A stretch of 64,000 bases of DNA from Cristatella mucedo (taxonomy: Eukaryota; Bryozoa; Phylactolaemata; Cristatellidae). Every line of letters starts with the position of its first letter. Position 1 is the stretch's first letter. Of this stretch, positions 44,881-55,056 are shown piece by piece. The stretch spans positions 662,501 through 726,500 of the forward strand of contig WPIO01000115.1 of NCBI GenBank assembly GCA_009760855.2, written 5' to 3'. The notes under the pieces are model-generated. The model was not told the DNA's origin. It made no database searches and worked only from the letters and a program-made list of their open reading frames with translations. Made by a program: the position numbers and the translations under genes.

Positions 44881-47760
44881 GGTTAGTCGGATAAATTACA
44901 GTTCGACTTTAAGAATATCTTTAAAACAATAATCTTGGGCTGATATCACAATAACTAAGCGATTACGGAGCTTAAAATTAAGTAGTCGACAAAAATCTCC
45001 GATCAAAGCTGAAGGTATATGCAAAAAACCAAAAGAGCGAGCATCCAGATACTTGTAACAAAGCATTTGCTAGAGGAGAATCCAGAACTCTTGTAGAATC
45101 ACCAAACTAGCTTCTCCAAAAGTATTTACAAAATACTTCGGTGATTTTCTTTTTTGCTCACAAGGTTTTAGATTCAGTGTACGCATGTGATTTTTGCAAA
45201 GTTGGACCTTATGCGATAGCGCTAGTTTAAAATGAACCAGATCGATATATTTTAAAGGTGGCTGTCAATTCACTGATATTTTGTTGTGACAGTTTTCTGA
45301 TTAAGCAAAGAATTTGACTACACTTGGCGAAAAGCTTGACCTAACTATGGCTGACGATCAACGGAAAAAACATTTCACTCAGAGAAATTGTCCATATACG
45401 TGACAAAATTATGCAAACATGCTCAGAATAATCCAACAGTTAAGGCTATTAGAAGTTTTTGAAAATTTCACCGTGTGAAGACAATTTTTTAATATGAGTT
45501 GCCAGTTTTGTTTCGATACTTATACCGGCCTATCGAAACGAGTGCAAATCTCATAACACGGTATTTAAAATTTGGTAAAGTTGAATATTGATCATCCCAA
45601 TTTGCGTCCAAGCGTTTTTCTTAATCGCCTATTGACGGGAGATCACATAAAGCGGAAGTATTGACTACAATTTGGTAAGCATTGTTCCCTCATAGCGCTT
45701 TTCCAAGGCCAGTATGTCGTCCGGTTAGGTCAATTGTATTATCGCAGAATTTTATCATTAATCTTCCGTGCGAAGTGCTGGAATTCAGTAGCAAGTCGGA
45801 AACCTTAATTGCGCATGCATGAACTTCTGCACTTCTTTTTATTTAGTACCAAGCTAGTTGTTTTTGTGAAAACACGATGTCTGACAGGCACGAAGAAGTA
45901 TCTCTTGCTGAAAGCTTGGTCGGAGTCAGGTCCGAATCAGCCCAATATAGACACGTAGGTTCGAATCATGCCACGGGCAATTCTGTATCGCCTAAAACTA
46001 GCGGGAGTTAAAAGCTACTCGCTCATTACGAAGCTGATTGCGCTTAGGGCACTTGTAGAAGAAATTGATTTACTGCCCTAAAAATCTGAGTAATAGGAAC
46101 CAACCGTCAAGTGCTGCTGTATTGATGCGGCTACAAGATAAGTCGACCTTTTTTTTTTACGTTGGTTTGCTTCGCTAACTATACCGGTTTAAGAATGTTC
46201 ATAGGTAGGCTCTTTAATAAACTCATCTGTTTTTAGCTGCTCAAAATGACAGAAAATAGCTGCTGTACACGTGCATTGTGCAGCCAAATAGCATAGTAAA
46301 ATGTATTATTGTAAAGTATATTTATAGTACAACAGCCATCGGGAATTGCCCAAAGACTTTTACAGTTGCTTAAACTATAGTTAATCGTACTCAGTTCAAT
46401 AATTTGTTTTATAAATTAAACGTGTATTCATAGTTTTCTACAATAACCACGACCCTTTGAGATCGCTTTGCACTTGATTTTTCTACCTTAAAAATCTTCT
46501 GAATGCAATAATGCAGTTCTCATTACTAACTGTTCGTGTTTCCAATTTGTAATTTGTAAGTTCCCTTTCTAGTGCAAAGTAATAAAGAAGAATGGTAACT
46601 ATAATAATCGTATAGAATTTATTTTTATTTCACGTGGCCTTTCTTTGCCTATCAAATATCCGTGCATCATTTGAAACTGACGTTAAAACCAGTACCGAAT
46701 GGTTAGCTACGTCAGCATACTGCACGATTGAAAGGAGGTTTACCAGCCAGAAAAATGTAATTCTGCAATGGGCTAAAGGCAATTTAGTATGAATAGCCTT
46801 ATGAAACATTCATGCTGATTTCTGAAAATATTTAGCTAAAATATTTAATTCAAAGAAAGGTTTAGATACATGAAGAGTAGTGCAACACATCGCTACCAGC
46901 ACTGTAAATGTTTCTCTTAAACACCTTCATGAATATATGTGCTTTACCCACTAGCCTCATCACACCAAACATTAGCTTAAAATCCAATTTATCTGATTCT
47001 TCTGACTTCAAGTCAGAGAAATGCAGACAAAATCATGAATAACGATAGCAAATATCGAGCAACTTTGGTCGAGTTATTCACGTTATAAAATGGCTCATGG
47101 CTTTTTCAGATGGCCTTACCAAACTCCTACAAACTGGGGAAATGTTCTATATTTACTAGGTAGTGATGAATTTCTGTAGTTACTGTACTCGTTAAAATGA
47201 ATTTATGGGAGCTTTTACTATTTAAAGCCGAGTTTAAAGGTCCTTAGTTTTCAATTTAATTTTATATGAAATATTAATAGGAGCTCAGCTACATCTAGCA
47301 TAGTAACAAGCTGTATAACTATATTTACATCTTCGTTCAAATAGTTTAGAAGATAATACTGGAAATCACATGATTTACAAAAGGATCGTCATACAGATTA
47401 AAGTTTCCGACACATTTGTGATAAGCGTTGTTTCAAAAGCCATTAGAAGCAGTCTAATATCGTAGATTAAATACTTTTTCAGAAGCTGGAGACCCACCAC
47501 CGTGCCAGTAAAACTGTATGCTTGAATTGAATAAATGAATAAATTATGAATGAAATAAATGAAGAATGAAAGTTTTAGTTTTAAATTTCTAATGGTAAAT
47601 TTATGGATTAATCAATTTTTTAAGTAATTTTTTGATTATATATTTGTATTAGTCAACTTCAAACCGTAGGTACGCAAAGGAATCATTCATTTTTGTACAA
47701 TAAAACTGGATTCTCGGCAATAACTTTCACCGGTTGAATATGTTCCATAAAAAATAATAT
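44881..47760. other. AT-rich unassigned region
   Basis: The longest stretch without recognised repeats. No frame with domain-like sequence. A B-box-like GGTTCGAATCA at about 45,959 after CTTGGTCGGAGTCAGG could be a SINE-2 relic (about 45,900-46,010). Poly-T of ten at 46,149. Nothing else seen. Confidence 0.4.
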
Positions 47761-47764
47761 AAAC

Positions 47765-47910
47765 ACATAATACATTTGCATAGTGCCTTTAGAGAACTGA
47801 ATCTCTATTTGGGTTCTTCAAGAATGCCACAGGCTCAAGCTCAGGGCCCGCTCAATCAAAATTGACCTTGACGGCGGTTATCAAAGGCTAGCATCCTAAT
47901 CCAAGAGCTA
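47765..47910 (-). mobile_element. SINE-1 copy
   Basis: Minus strand: TTAGCTCTTGGATTAGGATG head, GAGCTTGAGCC (B-box-like), then CCAAATAGAGATTCAGTTCT, CTAAAGGCACTATGCAAATG. LINE-A-like 3' end again present. Confidence 0.7.
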
Positions 47911-48069
47911 AATAAACTAGGGCTGTTTTGACATCAATATGCAAATTCAAATGGTTGTATTTTAATGCTGATAATCCTTAAGTGAGATTATTTAGCTGAG
48001 TCGAAAGATTGGTAGTAACCTGATTAGCGGATTACTGTGTTGGTCATTAGTTAACCAACTAACACACGG

Positions 48070-48245
48070 TCGGCCGTGACGGCAGACTAGGTAAGGGTGG
48101 TTGCTTTTCACGACTTCAGTCCCAAAGTAGCGGGTTCAAATCTGAGGCGGGCAATCCTTTATTGCCACTGCAAGCAATGGTAATAGCCGTAAAGGCTCTT
48201 CTGTCGCTATGCAAAAGAGGCTTTTGAATCAGCTGGTATTTTAGC
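48070..48245 (+). mobile_element. SINE-2 copy
   Basis: TGACGGCAGACTAGGTAAGG (A box), GCGGGTTCAAATCTGAGG (B box), TTTATTGCCACTGCAAGC, GTAATAGCCGTAAAGGCTC, TTCTGTCGCTATGCAAAAGA and GGCTTTTGAATCAGCTGG. Full-length layout; no clear tail. Confidence 0.8.
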
Positions 48246-48319
48246 CACACATCCTCACAGAACACTTACCACAAACCCTAGGACGAGCAAAAGTGCCAGC
48301 AGTGACTTCATTTCGACTA

Positions 48320-49785
48320 ATCAAGTCATATCTCAGTGGAAGACTCCAGAATATTGATGTGACTCGACAAAGATCACGCGAAGAACCTCAGAAATATGGA
48401 GTACCTCAGGACTCCGTGCTCTGGGCCTGGCCCCGTTCTTTTCACGGTTTATAGTCTCCCAATTGCCGATATGATTGCCAAATACAATCTAGGTTCTCCT
48501 TCTATGCAGATGACATTCAGTTGTACCTTTGCTTTGATCCATTACAGCCCTATAGTACGTCGAACTCTTTCAACTACGTTACTGCAAGTATTGACTACAT
48601 AAGCGTATTGTTGGCAACACATTTTCTTAAATTGATTGATAATATAAGCAACTAACTAGTTATGGAAAAATTAAGTGTTATTTAGAAATTTCAAAATTCA
48701 ACGCTCAAAATCGGCTCTGCCGATCTCTTGCCAAGCCTGCACGATATCTCGGTTTCATGTTCCAAAGTGACTTTTCGCTAGACGACCGCAACAGACCCTC
48801 GGTCAAATTTGCCTAAGTTTAGCTACATAAAATTGCGAAAATTCGGGCTTGTTCAGACAGGGATATCCTGTTTGTGCCCTCAGGTCCTGTGTGGACAATA
48901 AATTAGCTGACCCATTCCTCCGCTTAAAGACAGTTGGCGACAGAAGCTTTAGCTCTGCAGGTCCTAGACTGTGGAACTCGCTTCCACAATTCTTACGCAA
49001 CGACAACTACTCTCCTACTGCCGACTATGGCACATCCTTTTCAGCGGTCCTGAGCTGCTACTTCTATGCTACTCACTACCTCAGCTGCTCTCCTGACTCT
49101 GCTATGCTTCCCACTTTCTCTTTGTTGCGTGAAACGAAGTCTGTTGGCTACCGAATGCGTACCGAAAGCCGCTTAGGCTGTGAGTTCACTATACAAAACT
49201 CTCCTGCTTAACACCCACCTGGTCTTTATGACTTTGTGGAGTTACAGACGGAGATACATTACATACATTACATTACATTACATCTAAATTGGTTCATGAA
49301 TTTGTGATAGGCCGTCTTGACCACTGTACCTTACTTCTTGGTTGTCTACCGGCCTGAGGAATCAGGTACTTACAGCTGCTGCAAAACTGTGCGGCTAGGT
49401 ATGTCTGTCGTCAGCGTCGCAGCTGCCATATCACAACACTTCTCGACAAACTGCACTGGCTCCCAGTCATGCAACGTATCGAATTCAAGGTTTTGTCACT
49501 CACTCTTAGATCCCTTCATTCTTTCGCCAGCTTCACCTATAAGACCTTCTTCATTACTAGGCTAAGCATCGCATCACCTGCTTTTTTAGAATATAGCTGT
49601 TTACCTATACCTAGCACAAACCTTAAATCCTTCGGTGACCGTGCCTTTAGTTGTTATAATATAGTCCCAAATCGTGGAAATCACTTCTAACGTGCGTCAG
49701 GACATCTGCTGACTTGAAAACATTGAAATAACCTAAAACTACATTTATTTATCGCAGCATTTATTGGGTCCCTGTGATTTGATCT
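48320..49785 (+). mobile_element. LINE-A copy split by LINE-B
   Basis: First part 48,320-48,866: SYLSGRLQ-like start, GVPQDSVL-like, LGPVLF.VYSLPIADMIAKYN, a frame-shifted YADDIQL region and the DKTN-like block. Second part 49,286-49,785: from LVHEFVI-like through the RTYLQLLQNCAARYVCR-like block to the C-terminus. The break falls between GGATATCC and TCTAAATTGG, contiguous in other copies. Many lesions. Confidence 0.85.
48867..49285 (+). mobile_element. LINE-B 3' end nested in LINE-A, with (ATTAC)n tail
   Basis: Open frame 48,849-49,211 with CALRSCVDNKLADPFLRLKT, VGDRSFSSAGPRLWNSLPQF, LRNDNYSPTADYGTSFSAVL and YRMRTESRLGCEF, ending at TAA 49,209-49,211. The tail at 49,254-49,282 is ACATT repeated. 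This is the best copy of the LINE-B C-terminus and shows its tail type. Confidence 0.9.
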
Positions 49786-49789
49786 TATA

Positions 49790-50005
49790 GTTATAATAAT
49801 AATTACAACATGTTTGATAGAGCCCGGTCACAGAACTCAATCTTTTTCTAGGTGGTCTACATTAGCTGCAAGGAAACACGACCGAATGGCTAGTGGTAGC
49901 ATGCTCGATGAACAACAAGAATAACATGGTTAGGGGTGACATGCGCAAGGTCAGCATGCAAGTGTGGTTCGTGGCTGCCCGCACAGTGTCAGCACATAAC
50001 GGTCG
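49790..50005 (-). mobile_element. LINE-A tail-only insertion
   Basis: Tail (ATAATAATAATTACAAC), mutated hairpin (CACAGAACTCAATCTTTTTC, TAGGTGGTCTACATT) and 3' UTR up to GCACAGTGTCAGCACATAA, antisense and directly after the split LINE-A copy. Confidence 0.8.
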
Positions 50006-50152
50006 CTTCGAAGTGACTGTTCTTTAGACGACCGCAGCGGCTGCGCAATAAAGTCTGCCTACTTTCAGCTACATAAAACCGCTAAAATTGTGGCTTGCGC
50101 ACACAAGAATGCCACATCCAAGTTAGTCAATGCATTTGTGACCTCCCATCTT
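50006..50152 (+). mobile_element. LINE-A fragment
   Basis: GAAGTGACTGTTCTTTAGAC, ACTTTCAGCTACATAAAACC and CAATGCATTTGTGACCTCCC match the SDLSLDDHI to [10 protein letters not shown] segment. No tail. Confidence 0.7.
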
Positions 50153-50874
50153 CCATAAAATAATATATCTCCGTTTGTAAATCCACAAAGCCACAAAGAC
50201 TATGAGGGTGTTACGCAGTAGAGTTTTGTATAGAGAACTCGCAGCCCAAGCGGCTTTCGGTACACATTTAATAGCCAGCAGACTTCATCTCACGGAACAA
50301 AGAGAAAATGGGAAGCATAGCAGAGTTAGGAGAGCAGTTGAGGTAGTGAGTATCATTGAAGGAGCAGCTCAGTGCCTCTGGAAAGGATGAGCCATAGGCG
50401 GTAGCAGGAGCGTAGTTGCTATTGAGTAAGAATTGTGGCAGCGAGTTCCACAGTCCAAGACATGCAGAGACAAAGCTTCTGTAGCTAAAAGTCTTTAAGC
50501 GGAATATTGGAACAGCTAACTTTTTATCTAATGAGTACCTGAGGGAACGAGAAGGCTGAAACGAGTGCTGCAGTTCAGCTTGGTTCGGAGGAGTCAAGCT
50601 GTGGCGGGCCTTGTGGGTCAACTTAACAAATTTGCTCTGTATCCGTTGATCAACCGGCAGCCATCCTAGCTCTTTTAGCAAAGGAGACACGTGGTCAAGC
50701 CTGTAGGACTTAAAATGCCGCCATATTCATAGCCTTTAGCAATGGCCTAGTAGCTTTTTTTGGCAGCCCAGCCATTAGATAATTACAATAATGAAGCCGA
50801 GGCGGAACTGCGATGCTAATAAAATATTTTGCAAGCCACCACAGAAGAGAACTCCTTTTCTTAGGGTGGGGATA

Positions 50875-51782
50875 AAAACAATAATAAGAATGCACTTGAT
50901 AGAGCACCCTAAGAGAACGTAATCTCTTTCTAGGCGCTTTACATTTGCTGCAAAGGGAAATGCAGTTGAATGGTAAGTAAAATCATGCTTGAAAAACACA
51001 CAAAATGAATAATATGGTTAAGGGTGACATGCACGGGTCAGCATGTAAATGTGGTTAGTGGCTGCACACGCAGTTTCAGCTTGCCTAAATACACCAAGGA
51101 CAAATCAGGGACCCACTAAATGCTGTCCTAAATAGGTGTGTTTTTAAGTTTCTTTTAAATATGGTCAGGTCAGGGATGTTCTGACACAGGTCAGGAGGGA
51201 GTTCCACGCTTTGAGAGCATACAAACTAAATGCACGGTCTCCAAAAGATTTAAGGCTTGTACGGGATATTTTTAGACTGTTGGATTCGGAAAAGCGGGTG
51301 GTACGATGCTTGGCCTGATGGGGATATCTGAGAGATAAGCTGGAGCCATAGAATGAAGGGACTTTAAAGTGAGCGACAAAACCTTGAAGTCAATCCGTTG
51401 CTTGACTGGTAGCCAGTGCAGGTCGGACAGAAGTGGAGTAATGTGGCAACTGCTACGCTCACGATAGACATGCCTAGCTGCAGAGTTTTGCACCACCTGC
51501 AATGCCTGATCGCACATGCTGGTAGCCCAGTAAGCAGTGAGTTGCAGAAGTCGAGACGGGATGTCACGAATGCATTGACCAACTTAGACGTGGTATCCTA
51601 ATCTAAACATGCCTGAATTTTAGCAATGTTATGAAGCTGAAAATAGGCAGACTTGACTGTGGAGCTCACAAGTTCGTCAAACGAGAGGTCGCTTTGGAAT
51701 ATGAGACCTACATTTGGAGCTGATTCAACTGGAGATATGCTGGCAGAGCCAATTTTGAGCGTCAGCCTTTTCAATCTTGGAT
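50875..51782 (-). mobile_element. LINE-A nested in LINE-B
   Basis: Minus strand: LTLKIGSASISPVESAPNVG at about 51,770, then [40 protein letters not shown], and the 3' UTR, hairpin and ATT-type tail at 50,875-50,940. Frame broken by a missing base in the [10 protein letters not shown] region. Confidence 0.88.
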
Positions 51783-52031
51783 GCGATGGCAAATTATTGA
51801 AGCAGTCTTCTGAATAAAGCTTTTAAACTGTAGGCAGCTGTCGAAAACGAAGTTAAATTTTAAGCATATGGTGATGGTGACAAAACAGCATCAACTATTA
51901 GTAGAGCGAAGTCTTTCAATCCAGCTACACGCTTAGGGTGTCCTATGTGCAGCAGTTCGGTTTTTCGTCATTTAGTTTCAGGTAATTTTTTGATATGAAG
52001 GCTCGAATGTTGGCAAGTCAAACATTCAGTT

Positions 52032-52204
52032 TATAATAATAATAATAATAATGAACTTGATAAAGCGCCCTCAGAGAACTTAATCTATTTCTAGGCGCTT
52101 CACGTTTACTGCTAAGGGAATCGCGATAGAATGGTGAGTAATATCGTGCTTGATAAACATAAATAACGTGGTTAAGGATGACATGCACAGGGTCACCATG
52201 CAAA
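52032..52204 (-). mobile_element. LINE-A tail-only insertion nested in LINE-B
   Basis: (ATA)n, hairpin (AGCGCCCTCAGAGAACTTAA) and 3' UTR to GACATGCACAGGGTC. TCAGTT at 52,026-52,031 and 52,205-52,210 may be the target duplication; the LINE-B sequence is continuous across it in other copies. Its 5' cut lies within about 10 bp of that of the 19.7-kb insertion. Confidence 0.88.
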
Positions 52205-52563
52205 TCAGTTGCTGCAGCAGATTTCGTTGGTTTGAATGACCAATACAGCTGAGTATCTCAGAAAAGAGTGACATCCTATTCCTAGAGCCTTAACCACTTT
52301 TTCCAGAGGTTGAATATAAATGGAGAACAGCAAGGGGTCGAGGGTGGACCCTTGAGGGACTGCACAGGTAACCCGTCTCGCCTGCGAGACCTGATCCCCA
52401 CGCGACACGGATTGAAAAAGACCAGGCAAGTACAATTTAAACCACCAAAGTGCCTCATCTCGACTTCTGTAACTTAAAAGCGTCGTGAAGTCTTGAGCCA
52501 GGTCACAGGTAACGTTCTACAGTGGGCCGTCCTTGTTTGGCTCAGTGTAAGCAGTGACGATAG

Positions 52564-53563
52564 TATTGCACTTGATAATATTGCACTTGATAAAGCGCCC
52601 TCAGAGAACCTAATCTCTTTCTAGGCGCTTTACATTTGCTGCAAAGTGATACGCAATAGAATAGTAAGTAAAATCATGCTTGAAAAACAAACAAAATGAA
52701 TAACATGGTTAGGGGTTACATGCACTGGGTCAGCATGCAAATGTGGTTAGTGGCAGCATGCACAGTGTCAGCACGCGTAAGCACATCGAGGACGAATCAC
52801 AAGGACCCACTAAACGCTGTCCTAAATAGGTGTGTTTTTAAGTTTCTTTTAAATGTGGTCAGGTCAGGGGATGTTCTGATGCAGGTCGGGAGGGAGTTCC
52901 AGGCTGTGGGAGCATACGAGCTAAATGCACGGTCTCCAAAGGATTTAAGGTTTGTACGAGGTATTTCTAGACTGTTGGATTCCGAAAAGCGAGTGGTACG
53001 ATGCTTTGCCTGATGGGGTAGTATCTCTGAAAGATAGGCTGGAGCCATAGAATGAAGAGACCTCAAAGTGAGCGACAAAACCTTGAAGTCAATCCGTTGC
53101 TTGACTGGTAACCAGTGCAGGTCGGCGAGAAGTGGAGTAATGTAGCAACTGCGACGCTCACGACAGACAAGCCTAGCTGCAGAGTTTTGCACCAGCTGCA
53201 ATCGCCTGATCGCACATGCTGGTAGGCCAGTAAGCAGTGAGTTGCAGAAGTCGAGACGAGATGTCACGAATGCATGGACCAACTTGGACGTGGTATCCTT
53301 ATCTAAACAAGCCCTAATTTTAGCAATGTTATGAAGCTGAAAATAGGCTGATTTGACTGTGGAGCTGATGTGGTCGTCTAACGAGAGGTCGCTTTGGAAT
53401 ATGACACCTAGATTTCGAGCTGATTCAACTGGGAATATGCTGGCAGAGCCAATTTTGAAAGTCAGCCATTCCAATTTCTGAATAACACTAGGTTTGCCCA
53501 TAACTAGTAAGTTCGTTTTATCATCGTTTAGTTTTAGAAAATTTGCTGCCATCCATGATCGGA
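52564..53563 (-). mobile_element. LINE-A, 1.0 kb, young, with 9-bp target duplication
   Basis: TGACGATAG flanks it on both sides (52,555-52,563 and 53,564-53,572) and occurs once in the empty site (TGATGATAG at about 15,008). The frame is open from IRSWMAANFLKLNDDKTNLL to FRTAFSGSL (52,797) without lesion; it lacks the catalytic box through truncation. Its 3' end differs from other copies: no (ATT)n, but a 15-bp unit (TATTGCACTTGATAA) twice at 52,564-52,593. Confidence 0.95.
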
Positions 53564-53763
53564 TGACGATAGCCTTAAAGGCTCCTCTGATATTATAATA
53601 ATAATGATGGTTAATCGGCTCAGCTTTACGCACAATTACGAGTAGTTTTACAAAGTCAGTGCCGCTTTGAGGCTTGATCTAGCTTTTCATTAATGCTGAA
53701 TTAGATAAAATCACTTCGCTAGTTTGGTTGCTGTTTTCATGACCTTGATCACAAACTCAATAT

Positions 53764-54840
53764 TGTAGCACAGCGCTTGCCAGACTTAGTTTTAGAGCGT
53801 ATTAGACTGCTCAGCTGGAAATATCTCTGTCCTAGTCATAGAGCCTCATGCAAAAGAAGGCAGCCATCGCAGTAGGGCCATAATATTGGCTGGCCTGTCA
53901 ACCCATAGTTCCGGCTGGCCACTTAAGAATAGGGCAACGCTTGCCCAAGGTCGCTGTCGCCGCCAGTCGTCCTAAAGTTGTTGGACGGTCTCTATGAGAA
54001 CAAAAGAAGTGGGTAAAGAGCACCTGCGTGCTCGTGCTGTGAGCAAGGGAACACAAAGGTCGCTGAGGTGATTTATATTGGTTGGCTTGTAAGCCCCATC
54101 GTCCCGGCTAGCTATGATATAGCGACGCTTGCTAAGAGGTTCCTTCTTGGTCTTCGGCTCACTATCGATGCCGTCGCCGGCAGTTGCCGGACTTGTTTCT
54201 CTGAAAGCGAGGGAGGAGAGCGGGTTGTTCGCCGGCAATTGAGGGACAGGACGAGACAGCACAGGGATGATTCGTTGGACGCCGCCGAATATGGTCATAA
54301 CATGCTCTAGCTGGCATTCTTGTGCTTCTTCTGTGTTTCGTGTGAGCGCGTGCGCGTGGTCTCGCCAAGAGGGCTTGGAGTAGTGTATGAGGTATTCCTG
54401 CAATTAAGGCGGAAGCGGAGCCCTAGTTCTTCAGTCAGGGTCCGATTCGGGCTCCTCGTCCTATTTGGGTTGCTCCCCACGATAGACATAGGTAGCCTTA
54501 GTGCGGGGGGGGGGAGGGCATATTTACCCCACACTAAGTGTGATTGTGCTATTGTGAGCCTGCCACGAGTGTGGAGTATAAAACTGAGCTCGACGTGTAG
54601 CGACTTCGTGTAGCGTTTTAGAGCTTGCCAATGAAGCTCAGTAAAATATCCACATTCGTGTGTCTCCCTTTCCATTTCACGCCCGGACTAACGACCCCCT
54701 TTAGTAACGGTAAGTAGGTCAGCGCCAGAAAAGCTCGTTTCGTGGCGGCCAGCTTATTGTGCGTAGACACGCCGAACGGTAGTCGGCTGTAGGTTCCCCA
54801 TTCGGAAAGCAGCAAGTTAAGACGAGCCTTCGGCGTTACA
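53764..54840 (+). mobile_element. Solo LTR, 1,077 bp
   Basis: Found by comparing U2 copies. The insertion begins TGTAGCACAGCGC and ends CGGCGTTACA, the TG...CA (here TGTA...TACA) ends of an LTR. It is flanked by ATAT (53,760-53,763) and GTAT (54,841-54,844); the empty site reads GTCT. A TATAAAA lies at 54,577-54,583 with AGTAAA about 60 bp downstream (54,640), which sets plus orientation and fits a U3-R-U5 layout. GC is well above the flanks. No internal coding region or primer-binding site remains. The superfamily (Gypsy-like or BEL-like) cannot be told from an LTR alone. Open frames inside are composition effects. Confidence 0.85.
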
Positions 54841-55056
54841 GTATTGAGTACCTGCCATATGATTAGGCAACGTAGGCACTGTACCTGTATGTCAATATTT
54901 TAGTAATCTTGCTCCAAGATTCGATAGAATAGATTTCAACTGTAAAATGTCATCTGGAGAGCATCGTCAACCCAATGTGCTTATGCGATCAGTTGCAAAT
55001 CTCCCTTATTGCACCGTTTATAGCCTGCTTCTCATCCATGTAATATGTAATATAAT

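Larger units (their letters stand above)
50155..52445 (-). mobile_element. LINE-B, one copy split into three parts
   Basis: Parts 50,155-50,870, 51,785-52,031 and 52,205-52,445 are consecutive segments of one minus-strand element. It runs from CGVPQGSTLDPLLFSIYIQP-like (52,380-52,320) through the DKT..LL..G block to the C-terminus (SPLLKELGWLPVDQRIQSK, LKTFSYRSFVSACLGLWNSL) and the terminal region. The first break holds a LINE-A copy, the second a LINE-A tail. Confidence 0.87.
52480..55056 (+). repeat. Repeat U2, copy 2, interrupted by a LINE-A and a solo LTR
   Basis: Pieces 52,480-52,563, 53,564-53,763 and 54,841-55,056 are in the order of copy 1 (14,935-15,459). Shared blocks: GTCTTGA(G/C)CCAGGTCAC, GGCTCAGCTTTACGCACAAT, GACCT(T/A)GATCACAAACTCA, AGATTTCAACTGTAAAATGT. 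Confidence 0.85.

Noticed and set aside
49254-49282. CRISPR-like or telomere-like repeat (ACATT)n
   Set aside because: Short 5-bp units at the end of a LINE-B copy; it is the element tail.
4832-51582. Frames of the type [16 protein letters not shown] (4,832, 8,501, 42,889, 51,364)
   Set aside because: Shifted-frame shadows of the LINE-A segment that encodes [15 protein letters not shown].
5010-53013. Recurring 80-120-codon frames antisense to LINE-A 3' ends (5,010-5,372, 8,338-8,601, 31,748-32,056, 35,205-35,453, 52,696-53,013), several starting MNNMVRGDMHRVSMQMW
   Set aside because: They are the same antisense stretch of LINE-A in each case. Their similarity comes from the repeat, and the coding frame of the LINE lies on the other strand.
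54068-54675. Overlapping frames of 68-143 codons on both strands
   Set aside because: They lie inside the solo LTR, whose GC-rich composition reduces stop codons.
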